A DNA stretch of 18,414 bases, from the NCBI GenBank assembly GCA_002354135.1, contig DEKZ01000439.1, positions 1 through 18,414 of the forward strand, in the 5' to 3' direction. A model generated the notes under the pieces. That model saw only the letters and a program-made list of their open reading frames with translations, was not told the origin of the DNA and ran no database searches. This document shows, in pieces, positions 1 to 6,897 of this stretch. This stretch comes from Massilia sp. UBA2709 (GTDB lineage: Bacteria > Pseudomonadota > Gammaproteobacteria > Burkholderiales > Burkholderiaceae_D). The translations under genes and the position numbers were made by a program. How positions within the stretch are numbered: the first letter of the stretch is position 1; each line of letters opens with the position of its first letter.

Positions 1-296
1 CGCCCGGCGCCAAGCCGGCCGGTCCGAGCCGCGCCAAGCGCTTCTCGCGTCCGCAAGGCGAAGGTGTCCAGGAACGCGGCGATGCACGGCCGGTGTCGCG
101 CCGAAGCGACAGCGCCCAGGATCGCCCCGACGAGCGCTTCGATCCTTCGCGCGGCAACAACCAGCCGCGCTATGCCGACCAGCGCCGCCCGGCCGGTCCA
201 CGCAATGCCCCGCGCGGAGCGGGCAAGGAAGGCGGGGCGGATGCACGTCCCGGCCGGCCGGCAGGGGGCCGTCCTCGTGGCGGTAACCGAGGCTGA
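1..296 (+). CDS. C-terminal tail of an Arg/Gly/Pro-rich protein (partial, 5' end outside window)
   Basis: An open frame enters from the left edge (first complete codon at base 3) and stops with TGA at 294-296. The roughly 97 visible residues are low-complexity and strongly basic, dominated by Arg, Gly, Pro and Ala, and end in GGRPRGGNRG. No catalytic domain is in view. Such disordered RNA-binding tails are typical of betaproteobacterial DEAD-box RNA helicases (RhlE type) and of the 23S rRNA pseudouridine synthase RluB. Which one this is cannot be decided from the tail; a helicase is my slight preference. That the frame is coding is supported by its continuity to the window edge and by the plausible intergenic region that follows. 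Other frames here are also open because of high GC, so confidence is moderate. Confidence 0.6.
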   Translation, partial: PGAKPAGPSRAKRFSRPQGEGVQERGDARPVSRRSDSAQDRPDERFDPSRGNNQPRYADQRRPAGPRNAPRGAGKEGGADARPGRPAGGRPRGGNRG

Positions 297-512
297 ATAC
301 GCCCCAATGACGCGCTGATAAGTCAGGTTGATTGTTGGCGCTTGCAAGCGACCCGTGGCCGCCATGGCGCCTGCCTGGCGTGCCCGCGCTGCGGCGCGCC
401 CGCGGCCTTGCACCGCATCGGTCCTGTCCGCCAAGTCCCGCATGGTCATCGCGACGTGCACGCCCGGCGGCGCGCGTTTCGATGTAAAAATGTAAAGACT
501 CGCGTTATGGTG

Positions 513-518
513 TATATT
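513..518 (+). promoter_or_regulatory. possible -10 element of the EAL-HDOD gene
   Basis: TATATT lies about 70 nt upstream of the chosen start codon, in the only AT-richer patch of a GC-rich gap. The best upstream -35 match (TGTAAA at 491-496, 16-nt spacer) is poor, so this is a weak sigma70-type call. The rest of 297-589 holds a 12-nt palindrome (CGCTTGCAAGCG, 339-350) just after the upstream gene and nothing else I can assign. Confidence 0.3.
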
Positions 519-589
519 CGGCGAGGGTATGCGCACGTGCGCGCCCTTTGCCGCGCCTGCCGCGTCGCAAAAGTTTCCAGGAGTGTTAC

Positions 590-1858
590 ATGCATGCCGA
601 AGCAACGGCAGTTTCATCCATGCCGTCCGACGATTTTTTCCTGGCGCGCCAACCTATTCTTGGGCGCGACCAGCACCTGGTTGCCTTCGAGCTGCTGTTT
701 CGCGCCGCGGGCGAGCACGAGGACGCTCGCCTGACCGACGGCGCCGCCGCGACCGCGGCCGTCATTTCCCACGCGTCGCAACTCGGCCTGGAGCAAGTGG
801 TCGGCGAGCAACTGGCCTTTGTCAATGTCGACGAAGTCGTGCTGATGAGCGATTTCGTCCGTTTTCTGCCGCCACGTAAGGTTATCCTCGAAATCCTCGA
901 AACCGTCAAGCCGACAGAGCAGTTGTTGGCCCGCGTGGCCGAGCTGAAGGAACTGGGCTTCAAGTTCGCGCTCGACGACGTGGTCGACCATACCGAGGAA
1001 GTCGACAAGCTGCTGAGCCTGGTCGACGTGGTGAAGATCGATCTCAAGGGCGTGCACGGCCAGGCGCTGGCGCCGCTGGCGGCCTCGCTGCGTGCGGTCA
1101 ACAAAAAACTGCTGGCGGAAAAGGTCGAGACGGTCGAGGAATTCGATCTCTGCCTGGAGCTCGGCTTCGAGTACTTCCAGGGCTATTATTTTGCCCGTCC
1201 GGTCATCCTCAGCGGCCGCAAGATCGCACCGTCCGAGATGGTGATCCTGCGCCTGCTGGAATTGCTGAACGCCGACGCCGACGCCTCGGCCATCGAGACG
1301 GCGGTCAAGCGCGACGCCCTGACCAGCCTGAACCTGCTGCGCCTGGTGAACAGCCGCGCGGCCGGCAGCGGACGGCGCATCGAATCTGTGAGCGAGGCTG
1401 TCACCAAGCTGGGCCGCAAGCAGTTGCGGCGCTGGCTGCAGATCCTGCTCTACGCCACGGGCGCGCCGGTCGAACTGAATTCGCCGCTGCTGCAATTGGC
1501 GACCACGCGCGGCAAGCTGCTCGAGCTGATGTCGCTGCAGGTGCATCCGGAGAACGTGGTCTGCGCCGAGCGCGCCTTCACGGTGGGGATCATGTCGCTG
1601 GCCGACGCCCTGTTCTCGATGCCGATGGCCGACATCCTCGAGAACGTCGAGCTGGCCGACGACGTGCGCGCCGCGCTGCTGCACCGCGAGGGAACCTTCG
1701 GGGCGATGCTCGACGTGGTCGAGCGGCTCGAGAAGGCCGACACCGGCCGGCAGTTCACGGCCGCGCTGCGCCGGCTGGGGTTGACCTCGAAGCAGGTGAG
1801 GGAGATCGAGCTGGAAGCCTTCGACTGGGTGCGCGAGCTGGCGTACGAAGCGGCCTGA
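590..1858 (+). CDS. EAL-HDOD domain signalling protein (degenerate EAL, YuxH/CdgJ-like)
   Basis: The product is 422 aa. The ATG at 590 was chosen because AGGAG (579-583) sits 6 nt upstream; an in-frame start at 548 has no comparable site. Residues ~15-210 form an EAL-like domain: E34 in FELLFR (in place of EAL), N79, E101, D129-D130, K149, E180 and Q197. The loop normally reading DDFGTG is instead DDVVDHTEE. Residues ~215-400 form an HDOD domain, rich in Leu and Arg helices. Proteins of this two-domain class usually do not hydrolyse cyclic di-GMP efficiently; they act as adaptors or receptors affecting motility, biofilm or second-messenger signalling. That role is inferred from the family. 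The gene is monocistronic, followed by a REP-like cluster and then a convergent gene. Several metal and general-base residues are kept, so residual cyclic di-GMP binding is possible. Confidence 0.9.
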   Translation: MHAEATAVSSMPSDDFFLARQPILGRDQHLVAFELLFRAAGEHEDARLTDGAAATAAVISHASQLGLEQVVGEQLAFVNVDEVVLMSDFVRFLPPRKVILEILETVKPTEQLLARVAELKELGFKFALDDVVDHTEEVDKLLSLVDVVKIDLKGVHGQALAPLAASLRAVNKKLLAEKVETVEEFDLCLELGFEYFQGYYFARPVILSGRKIAPSEMVILRLLELLNADADASAIETAVKRDALTSLNLLRLVNSRAAGSGRRIESVSEAVTKLGRKQLRRWLQILLYATGAPVELNSPLLQLATTRGKLLELMSLQVHPENVVCAERAFTVGIMSLADALFSMPMADILENVELADDVRAALLHREGTFGAMLDVVERLEKADTGRQFTAALRRLGLTSKQVREIELEAFDWVRELAYEAA

Positions 1859-1920
1859 GCGTTGGCGTGCCTTCGGTCGTGCGGCGCCGCATTGGCGACC
1901 TGCGGCCGGGTGTTGCTTTT

Positions 1921-1964
1921 CGTAGGGTGGACGCGGCCGGCGTAGGCACCTGTGTCCACGCGGT
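1921..1964 (+). repeat. REP-like palindromic element, copy A (plus orientation)
   Basis: The element starts CGTAGGGTGGAC (1921-1932) and ends GTCCACGCGGT (1954-1964). GTGGAC at 1927-1932 pairs with GTCCAC at 1954-1959 around a GC-rich middle. The 5' GTAG next to the stem and the asymmetric 3' CGCGGT end are shared with four other copies in this window. It lies in a gap between two convergent genes. Confidence 0.75.
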
Positions 1965-2046
1965 ACGGCGCATGCGCGTCGCGAACGCATCACTGAATCG
2001 TTCCGGTCGACGACTTGGCGGGCAGTGCCTCTGAGCGGCCGGCGAT

Positions 2047-2075
2047 ACCGCGTGGGCTCAAGAGCCCACCCTACG
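2047..2075 (-). repeat. REP-like palindromic element, copy B (minus orientation)
   Basis: This element is inverted relative to copy A: it begins ACCGCG and ends CCCTACG on the plus strand. An 8-bp perfect stem pairs GTGGGCTC (2052-2059) with GAGCCCAC (2062-2069) across a 2-nt AA gap. Read on the minus strand it has the same GTAG foot as the other copies. Confidence 0.8.
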
Positions 2076-2123
2076 AAACCCGCGGCAAGATCGCCCTTCG
2101 CGACATCGGCATCGCTGGCAATC

Positions 2124-2152
2124 ACCGCGTGGGCACAGGTGCCCACCCTACG
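2124..2152 (-). repeat. REP-like palindromic element, copy C (minus orientation)
   Basis: Apart from the stem bases next to the loop and the loop itself, this matches copy B. GTGGGCAC (2129-2136) pairs with GTGCCCAC (2139-2146), flanked by ACCGC and CCTACG. It lies 24 nt beyond the stop codon of the minus-strand methyltransferase gene, so it may also act as a 3'-end hairpin for that transcript. Confidence 0.8.
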
Positions 2153-2176
2153 CAACTCGGCGTGCCGGGGTTGCTC

Positions 2177-2926
2177 TTATTGTCCCAGGAACAGGAATAC
2201 TGTCGGCTTCTTGTGGAAGTCCGGCGCCTTGCCCGCCGCCAGTTGCGCCTTCCACTTCGCCGCGGTCAGGGTGCGCACCGATTCGGTCGGCAGCGACAGG
2301 TCCGTCGCCACGCACACCAGCGTGCCCGGCTGCAGCGTCGCGACCAGGGCTTCCAGCATCTGCCCGTTGCGGTACGGCGTCTCGATCAGCAGTTGCGTCT
2401 GTTTTTCGCCCCGCGAGCGCGCTTCCAGTTCGCGGATGCGCTTGGCGCGCGCCGCGGCATCGGTCGGGAGGTAGCCGTTAAAGGCGAAACTCTGGCCGTT
2501 CAGGCCGCTCGCCATGACGGCCAGCAGCAGTGAGGAGGGGCCGACCAGCGGACGCACCGCGATCCCGTGCTGGTGGGCCAGCCGCACCAGGTCGGCGCCT
2601 GGATCGGCCACCGCCGGCACGCCGGCTTCCGACACCAGGCCGGCATCCTCGCCCGCCAGTAGCGGTTCGAGCAGGGCCGAGAGGGCCGCGGGCGGGGTGT
2701 TCACGTTCAGCTCGGCAATGCGGATTTCCTGCAGCGGGCGCGCCAGCGGATGGTCGATCGCGACCAGTTTCAGGAAGGCGCGCGCGGTCTTGGCGTTTTC
2801 GGCCACGAAATAGCCGAGTTGCGAGGTGATCGCCTGGACCTGGCCGGGCAGGACGTGGTTCAGGGCGCCGGGCTGGGCGTCGGTCGGACCGAGGGTGTTC
2901 GGGATCAGGAAGAGGGTACCGGGCAT
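2177..2926 (-). CDS. RsmI-like SAM-dependent methyltransferase (tetrapyrrole methylase superfamily)
   Basis: The product is 249 aa. Features of the class are visible: a start strand LFLIPNTLG, the glycine/proline motif VSEAGVPAVADPG (98-110), VGPSSLLLAVMASGL (128-142), FNGYLP (149-154) and IETPYR (181-186). Together these resemble RsmI, which 2'-O-methylates C1402 of 16S rRNA using S-adenosylmethionine. The protein is shorter than classical RsmI (about 280 aa) and its N-terminus differs, so it belongs to the RsmI-like subgroup common in betaproteobacteria; its substrate is unproven. ATG at 2926 (minus strand) has a GAG five nt upstream. It follows the Maf gene by 18 nt on the same strand and is probably cotranscribed with it. 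Confidence 0.9.
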   Translation of the reverse strand: MPGTLFLIPNTLGPTDAQPGALNHVLPGQVQAITSQLGYFVAENAKTARAFLKLVAIDHPLARPLQEIRIAELNVNTPPAALSALLEPLLAGEDAGLVSEAGVPAVADPGADLVRLAHQHGIAVRPLVGPSSLLLAVMASGLNGQSFAFNGYLPTDAAARAKRIRELEARSRGEKQTQLLIETPYRNGQMLEALVATLQPGTLVCVATDLSLPTESVRTLTAAKWKAQLAAGKAPDFHKKPTVFLFLGQ

Positions 2927-2944
2927 ATTCTCGAAAACTAGGGG

Positions 2945-3559
2945 TTAAACGCCGAAGAAAGGCATGCCGGCGCGGCGCAGCATGCCGGTCAGGGCGATCA
3001 GGGGCAGGCCGGTGAGGGCGGTCGGGTCGCTCGACTCGATGCGTTCGAGCAGGGCGATGCCCAGGCCCTCGTTCTTGGCGCTGCCGGCGCAATCGTAGGG
3101 CTGCTCGATGCGCAGGTAGGCGTCGAGCTCGGCGTCGGGCAGGTCGCGGAAACGCACGAAAACCTGGATGTTCTCGATCTGCGCCGCCCGGGAAGGATCG
3201 GCGACGCGCCCGTCCCACAGGCACAGCGCCGTATGGAACACGACTTCGCGCCCGCGCATCTTCTGCAGCTGGGCCAGGGCGTTCGCGTGGTCGCCGGGCT
3301 TGCCGATCTGCTCGCCGTCGAGCGTGGCGACCTGGTCCGAACCGATGACGAGGGCGCCCGGGTGCTGGCGGGCGATCGCCTGCGCCTTGGCCTGCGCCAG
3401 GCGCAGCGCCGTTGCCTCGGGCGCTTCGCCTGGCAGCGGGGTCTCGTCGATGTGGGGCGCGATCGCCGCGAAAGGCAGGTGCAGGCGCGAGAGCAGTTCG
3501 CGGCGGTAGCTGGAGCTCGAAGCGAGGATGAGGCGCGGCGGGGCAGAACTTGGTATCAT
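2945..3559 (-). CDS. yceF: YceF-type Maf nucleotide pyrophosphatase
   Basis: The product is 204 aa. Maf proteins hydrolyse non-canonical or modified nucleoside triphosphates to monophosphates; the YceF subgroup prefers 7-methyl-GTP (family knowledge). Visible motifs are LILASSSSYRRELL near the N-terminus, IDETP, RLAQAKA, IGSDQV with the catalytic-type Asp, CAGS.KNEG.GI, and the C-terminal DPTALTGLPLIAL. The last two resemble E. coli YceF more than YhdE. The start MIPSSAPPRLILASS was chosen because the conserved region begins at once; the open frame continues upstream to 4183 only across the yceD promoter and antisense to yceD. No clear Shine-Dalgarno is seen; an AT-rich TATAAA lies about 20 nt upstream. 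The yceF/yceD/rpmF/plsX neighbourhood is conserved with E. coli, but here yceF is divergent from yceD. Confidence 0.93.
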   Translation of the reverse strand: MIPSSAPPRLILASSSSYRRELLSRLHLPFAAIAPHIDETPLPGEAPEATALRLAQAKAQAIARQHPGALVIGSDQVATLDGEQIGKPGDHANALAQLQKMRGREVVFHTALCLWDGRVADPSRAAQIENIQVFVRFRDLPDAELDAYLRIEQPYDCAGSAKNEGLGIALLERIESSDPTALTGLPLIALTGMLRRAGMPFFGV

Positions 3560-3717
3560 GTCGGCGCGTGTCGAAGATTTATAAGTAAAACAGATAGATA
3601 GCTCGTCCTGGCAAGCAAAGCTGATAAATCCCGCCATTCCGTATGGCAGGGCAGGCAAGCCGGATCGGCGCATCGGCAACAGGCAGGCGCGCCGGCCCCA
3701 AAAAAACGCGTAAGTCT

Positions 3718-3747
3718 TTGACTGTGCGGGGACAAGCCTGTTATTAT
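3718..3747 (+). promoter_or_regulatory. sigma70-type promoter for yceD-rpmF-plsX-fab genes
   Basis: TTGACT (3718-3723) and TATTAT (3742-3747) are separated by 18 nt, ending 28 nt before the yceD ATG. This is the best sigma70 match among the gaps examined. It is placed to drive the whole block through plsX and the first fab genes. Confidence 0.65.
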
Positions 3748-3775
3748 CGCAGGTTTTCCGGGGACGTTTTCTGCA

Positions 3776-4273
3776 ATGAGCGCTTTTGTCATCGACGCCT
3801 TTGAATTCTGCCGCAACAATGGCTATCGCGAAGGGGTGACGCCGGTTGCGGAAATGACGCGTCTGGCCGCCGAGTGCGCCGACGCCAGCGGCGAGATCGC
3901 CTGGTCCATCCAGGGCGGCACGACCCCGCAGGGCTATCCGACGATGACCCTGTCCGTATCGGGTCCCGTCCAGCTGGTGTGCCAGCGCTGCCTGACCCCG
4001 TTCGGCTACCGTATCGATTCGTCCACCCAGCTGGTGCTCGGTCGCGACGACGAGGAAGCCGACCAGATCGAGGAAATCCTCGACGATGAAAGCATCGACG
4101 TGATCGTCGGCAGCCGCGAATGCGACATCCGCCAGCTGCTGGAAGACGAAGCCCTGCTGGCCCTGCCGCAGGCGCCGAAACACGAGCAGTGTCCAGACAC
4201 CAGTCTGCTGGACACGCTGAAGTCCGAAAAGGTCTCGCCCTTCGCCGGCTTGAAGAACCTGAAATCCGAATAA
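3776..4273 (+). CDS. yceD: YceD / DUF177 family protein (23S rRNA accumulation protein)
   Basis: The product is 165 aa, the usual size. The family hallmark is a CxxC pair, seen as C69 and C72 in VCQRCLTPF, followed by an acidic stretch (90-106) and the conserved LLEDEALLALPQAPKH (121-136). In E. coli and plants this family is needed for normal accumulation of 23S rRNA; it is cytoplasmic. ATG 3776 has GGGGA (3760-3764) 11 nt upstream, a rather distant ribosome site. The gene precedes rpmF (L32) as in most bacteria, so its product is made together with a large-subunit ribosomal protein. Confidence 0.93.
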   Translation: MSAFVIDAFEFCRNNGYREGVTPVAEMTRLAAECADASGEIAWSIQGGTTPQGYPTMTLSVSGPVQLVCQRCLTPFGYRIDSSTQLVLGRDDEEADQIEEILDDESIDVIVGSRECDIRQLLEDEALLALPQAPKHEQCPDTSLLDTLKSEKVSPFAGLKNLKSE

Positions 4274-4320
4274 GTAGTAAGCAGTTGTAGTACGTCAGAA
4301 CGTGTCAAACGCGTGCACAG

Positions 4321-4386
4321 TCGAGTATGTCAGGGCAGCGTTTCATACAGAGTCGGCAATCGAAGGATTGCCGGTGGGATACTCGA
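4321..4386 (+). promoter_or_regulatory. nested hairpin between yceD and rpmF
   Basis: An outer 8-bp inverted repeat, TCGAGTAT (4321-4328) with ATACTCGA (4379-4386), encloses an 8-bp hairpin, CGGCAATC (4354-4361) with GATTGCCG (4366-4373), which has a GAAG loop. A short T tract follows (4395-4400), then the rpmF ribosome site. It may be a leader structure, attenuator or processing site. The sequence after it (TTGCAA, TAGAAT and TAGAAC at 4399-4429) is AT-rich but gives no promoter with good spacing. Confidence 0.5.
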
Positions 4387-4448
4387 TGCGCATGTTTTTT
4401 GCAAATCGAATGTGTTAGAATTTTAGAACTTTAGTATTAGGAGTCATC

Positions 4449-4631
4449 ATGGCAGTTCAGCAGAATAAGAAGTCCCCATCGAAGCGCGGTATGCACCGTT
4501 CGCACGATTTCCTGGTTGCCCCTAACCTGGCAGTCGAGCCGACCACCGGTGAAACCCACCTGCGTCACCACATCAGCCCGAACGGCTTCTACCGTGGTCG
4601 CAAAGTCCTGAAGACCAAGAACGACGAGTAA
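4449..4631 (+). CDS. rpmF: 50S ribosomal protein L32
   Basis: The product is 60 aa, the standard length for proteobacterial L32. It starts MAVQQNKKSPSKRGMHRSHD, the L32 signature, and continues with HLRHHISPNGFYRGRKV. It lacks the zinc-binding cysteines of the C+ paralogue, which is normal for this lineage. It is a component of the large subunit near the peptidyl-transferase region and polypeptide exit. Start codon ATG 4449 has a strong AGGAG (4439-4443) 5 nt upstream. It lies 175 nt downstream of yceD, with a structured gap between them, and upstream of plsX. Confidence 0.98.
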   Translation: MAVQQNKKSPSKRGMHRSHDFLVAPNLAVEPTTGETHLRHHISPNGFYRGRKVLKTKNDE

Positions 4632-4654
4632 TCGCCGTCTTGCTTTTCTGTACC

Positions 4655-4801
4655 ATGAAAGCGGTGCAACGTATCTCAAGTGCGTGGCGCCGCTTTTTCT
4701 TTATCCCCGGCCGCATCATCCGCACCGTCATTTCCACGGTTGCCGTCTCGGGCTGGCGTTCTGCCGGCGAGCGCATGCATCCAGCCGCCCGCCCCCTGTG
4801 A
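4655..4801 (+). CDS. candidate 48-aa small ORF between rpmF and plsX
   Basis: ATG 4655 to TGA 4799-4801 encodes 48 residues starting MKAVQRISSAWRRFFFIPG and ending MHPAARPL. It is basic and amphipathic, with a hydrophobic patch around residues 14-32. No good ribosome site precedes it (TTTTCTGTACC). The only reasons to list it are that it fills most of the gap and ends 21 nt before the plsX ATG, which itself lacks a Shine-Dalgarno, so translational coupling is conceivable. It may equally be chance in GC-rich DNA. No family is recognised. Confidence 0.2.
   Translation: MKAVQRISSAWRRFFFIPGRIIRTVISTVAVSGWRSAGERMHPAARPL
4661..4700 (+). terminator. weak terminator or attenuator after rpmF
   Basis: GCGGTGC (4661-4667) can pair with GCGCCGC (4687-4693), including one G-T wobble, with a 19-nt loop, followed by TTTTTCT (4694-4700). 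The stem is short and the loop long, so only partial termination is likely. It would reduce transcription from rpmF into plsX. It overlaps the small candidate ORF. Confidence 0.35.
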
Positions 4802-4822
4802 GCCGCGGTTCGTACCTCCAAA

Positions 4823-5848
4823 ATGACAATTAAAATTTCCATCGACTGCATGGGCGGAGACCACGGTCCCTCCGTTACGATCCCTGCAGCCCTGTCGTTC
4901 CTGAAGCAGCAGCCTGAAGCCGAACTGATCCTGGTCGGCCTCGAAGACGTGCTGCGCACGGAACTGAAAAAACACAATGCCGACGCCAACCCGCGCCTGA
5001 CGGTCAAGCACGCCTCCGAAGTGGTGGCGATGGACGATCCGGTCGAGGTAGCCCTGCGTCGCAAAAAAGATTCCTCGATGCGCGTTGCGGTCGAGCTGGT
5101 CAAGGACGGCACGGCGAACGCCTGCGTCTCGGCCGGCAACACCGGCGCGCTGATGGCCGTGTCGCGCTATGTCCTGAAGACCATGGCCGGCGTCGACCGT
5201 CCGGCGATCTGCTCGATCCTGCCGAACCAGAAGAATGGCCCGACCTACATGCTCGACCTCGGCGCCAACGTCGACTGCGAGCCGCACCACCTGCACCAGT
5301 TCGCCATCATGGGCTCGGTCCTGTTCTCGGCGATGGAAGGCGTGCAGCGCCCGACCATCGGCCTGCTCAACGTGGGCACGGAAGAGATCAAGGGCAACGA
5401 GGTCGTCAAGAATACCGCCACCCTGCTGCGCGCCGACCACGAGCGGGGCTCGCTCAACTTCTACGGCAACGTCGAAGGCAACGACATCTTCAAGGGCACG
5501 ACCGACGTCGTGGTCTGCGATGGCTTCGTCGGCAACGTCACCCTGAAGGCGATCGAAGGCCTGTCGCGCTTCGTGAAATCCGTGTTCAAGCAGAACGTGC
5601 TGTCGATGATGGGCGCGGTGCTCGCGCGCGGCGCCTTGAAGAAGCTCAATCCGGAGCGCTACAACGGCGCCAGCCTGCTCGGGCTGAAGGGCCTGGTGTT
5701 CAAGAGCCACGGCGGCGCGAATGCGTATGCCTTCGAGTGGGCGATCAAACGCGCCTTCGACGCGGCGAAATATAATGTACAAGAGCAATTGTCGGCGATG
5801 ATAGCCGAACTGATGCCAGATACGCCTGACGCGTCGCGCCAGGTTTGA
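4823..5848 (+). CDS. plsX: phosphate acyltransferase PlsX
   Basis: The product is 341 aa, typical for PlsX. The enzyme makes acyl-phosphate from acyl-ACP and inorganic phosphate, feeding PlsY in phospholipid synthesis; it is a peripheral membrane protein. Visible family motifs are IDCMGGDHGPSVTIPA at the N-terminus, SAGNTGALMA, PAICSILPN, MLDLGANVDC, NVGTEEIKGN, and VCDGFVGNVTLKAIEG. ATG 4823 matches the family start, but no Shine-Dalgarno is visible (CGTACCTCCAAA), which is unusual beside its well-endowed neighbours. It is followed by fabH after 26 nt, linking phospholipid and fatty acid synthesis. Confidence 0.97.
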   Translation: MTIKISIDCMGGDHGPSVTIPAALSFLKQQPEAELILVGLEDVLRTELKKHNADANPRLTVKHASEVVAMDDPVEVALRRKKDSSMRVAVELVKDGTANACVSAGNTGALMAVSRYVLKTMAGVDRPAICSILPNQKNGPTYMLDLGANVDCEPHHLHQFAIMGSVLFSAMEGVQRPTIGLLNVGTEEIKGNEVVKNTATLLRADHERGSLNFYGNVEGNDIFKGTTDVVVCDGFVGNVTLKAIEGLSRFVKSVFKQNVLSMMGAVLARGALKKLNPERYNGASLLGLKGLVFKSHGGANAYAFEWAIKRAFDAAKYNVQEQLSAMIAELMPDTPDASRQV

Positions 5849-5874
5849 TTTCACGGAACAAGGGTGGAGACACA

Positions 5875-6864
5875 ATGACTGTGTACAGCAAAATCATCGG
5901 CACCGGCAGCTACCTGCCGGCGCGCAGGGTCACCAACGACGAGCTGGCGGCGCAACTGGCCACCAAGGGCATCGAGACCTCGGACGAGTGGATCAGTTCG
6001 CGCAGCGGCATCTCAGCGCGCCACTACGCCGAACCCGAACAGAAGGCCTCGGACCTCGCGGTCGAGGCGGCCCAGCGCGCCCTCGAGATGGCCGGCAAGA
6101 CCCCGATGGACATCGACATGGTGATCGTGGCCAGCTCCACCCCGGATTATCCGGGCAGCTTCCCGAGCACCGCCTGCATCGTCCAGCGCAAGCTCGGCAT
6201 GGGCAACCACAGCGCGGCCTTCGACGTGCAGGCCGTCTGCAGCGGCTTCGTGTATGCGCTCTCGACCGCCGACGCCTTCATCAAGTCCGGCATGCACAAG
6301 ACCGTGCTGGTGATCGGCGCGGAAGTGTTCTCGCGCATCCTCAACTTCGAGGACCGCACCACCTGCGTGCTGTTCGGCGACGGCGCCGGCGCGGTGGTCG
6401 TGAGCGCCTCCGAAGAGCCGGGCATCCTGGCGGCCAAGCTGCACGCCGACGGCACCCACGCCGACATCCTGTCGGTCAAGGGCGTCCCCGAGGGCGGCCC
6501 GACGGCGGCCAACGGTGGTTTCCTGCACATGGACGGCCAGGCCGTCTTCAAGCTGGCCGTGACCGTGCTGGAAGAAGTGGCGAGCGAAGTGCTGGACGCG
6601 GCCCGCATGCAGGCGTCCGACGTCGACTGGCTGATCCCGCACCAGGCCAACATCCGCATCATGAAGAGCACCGCCAAGAAACTCGGCCTGCCGATCGAGC
6701 GCATGGTCGTTACCGTCGATGAGCACGGCAATACCTCGGCCGCCTCGATTCCGCTGGCGCTCGACATCGCCGTGCGCGACGGCCGCATCAAGCCGGGCGA
6801 CAACATCCTGATGGAAGGCGTCGGCGGCGGCTTCACCTGGGGCGCGATCCTCGCCCGCATGTAA
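5875..6864 (+). CDS. fabH: beta-ketoacyl-ACP synthase III (FabH)
   Basis: The product is 329 aa. FabH starts fatty acid synthesis by condensing acetyl-CoA with malonyl-ACP. The catalytic triad is visible: C122 in QAVCSGF, H256 in IPHQANI and N286 in EHGNTSAAS; GVGGGFTWGA closes the protein. ATG 5875 was chosen over an in-frame TTG at 5845, because GGAG (5866-5869) lies 5 nt upstream and MTVYSKIIGTGSYLP is the usual N-terminus. It sits between plsX and fabD with short gaps, consistent with one operon. Confidence 0.98.
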   Translation: MTVYSKIIGTGSYLPARRVTNDELAAQLATKGIETSDEWISSRSGISARHYAEPEQKASDLAVEAAQRALEMAGKTPMDIDMVIVASSTPDYPGSFPSTACIVQRKLGMGNHSAAFDVQAVCSGFVYALSTADAFIKSGMHKTVLVIGAEVFSRILNFEDRTTCVLFGDGAGAVVVSASEEPGILAAKLHADGTHADILSVKGVPEGGPTAANGGFLHMDGQAVFKLAVTVLEEVASEVLDAARMQASDVDWLIPHQANIRIMKSTAKKLGLPIERMVVTVDEHGNTSAASIPLALDIAVRDGRIKPGDNILMEGVGGGFTWGAILARM

Positions 6865-6897
6865 TTCCGTATGTAATACGAAAAGGACTAGAAGAAG

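Noticed and set aside
614..2155. 513-aa open frame on the minus strand
   Set aside because: It is antisense to the EAL-HDOD gene, rich in Gln/Arg/His/Ala low-complexity typical of GC-rich shadow frames, with no family motif.
3560..4183. N-terminal extension of the Maf gene
   Set aside because: It runs through the yceD promoter and antisense to yceD; Maf homologues start at the LILASS region.
6859..6880. direct repeat ATGTAAT and small CGTAT/ATACG hairpin between fabH and fabD
   Set aside because: Only 5 bp of stem with a 3-nt loop; likely chance next to the fabH stop.
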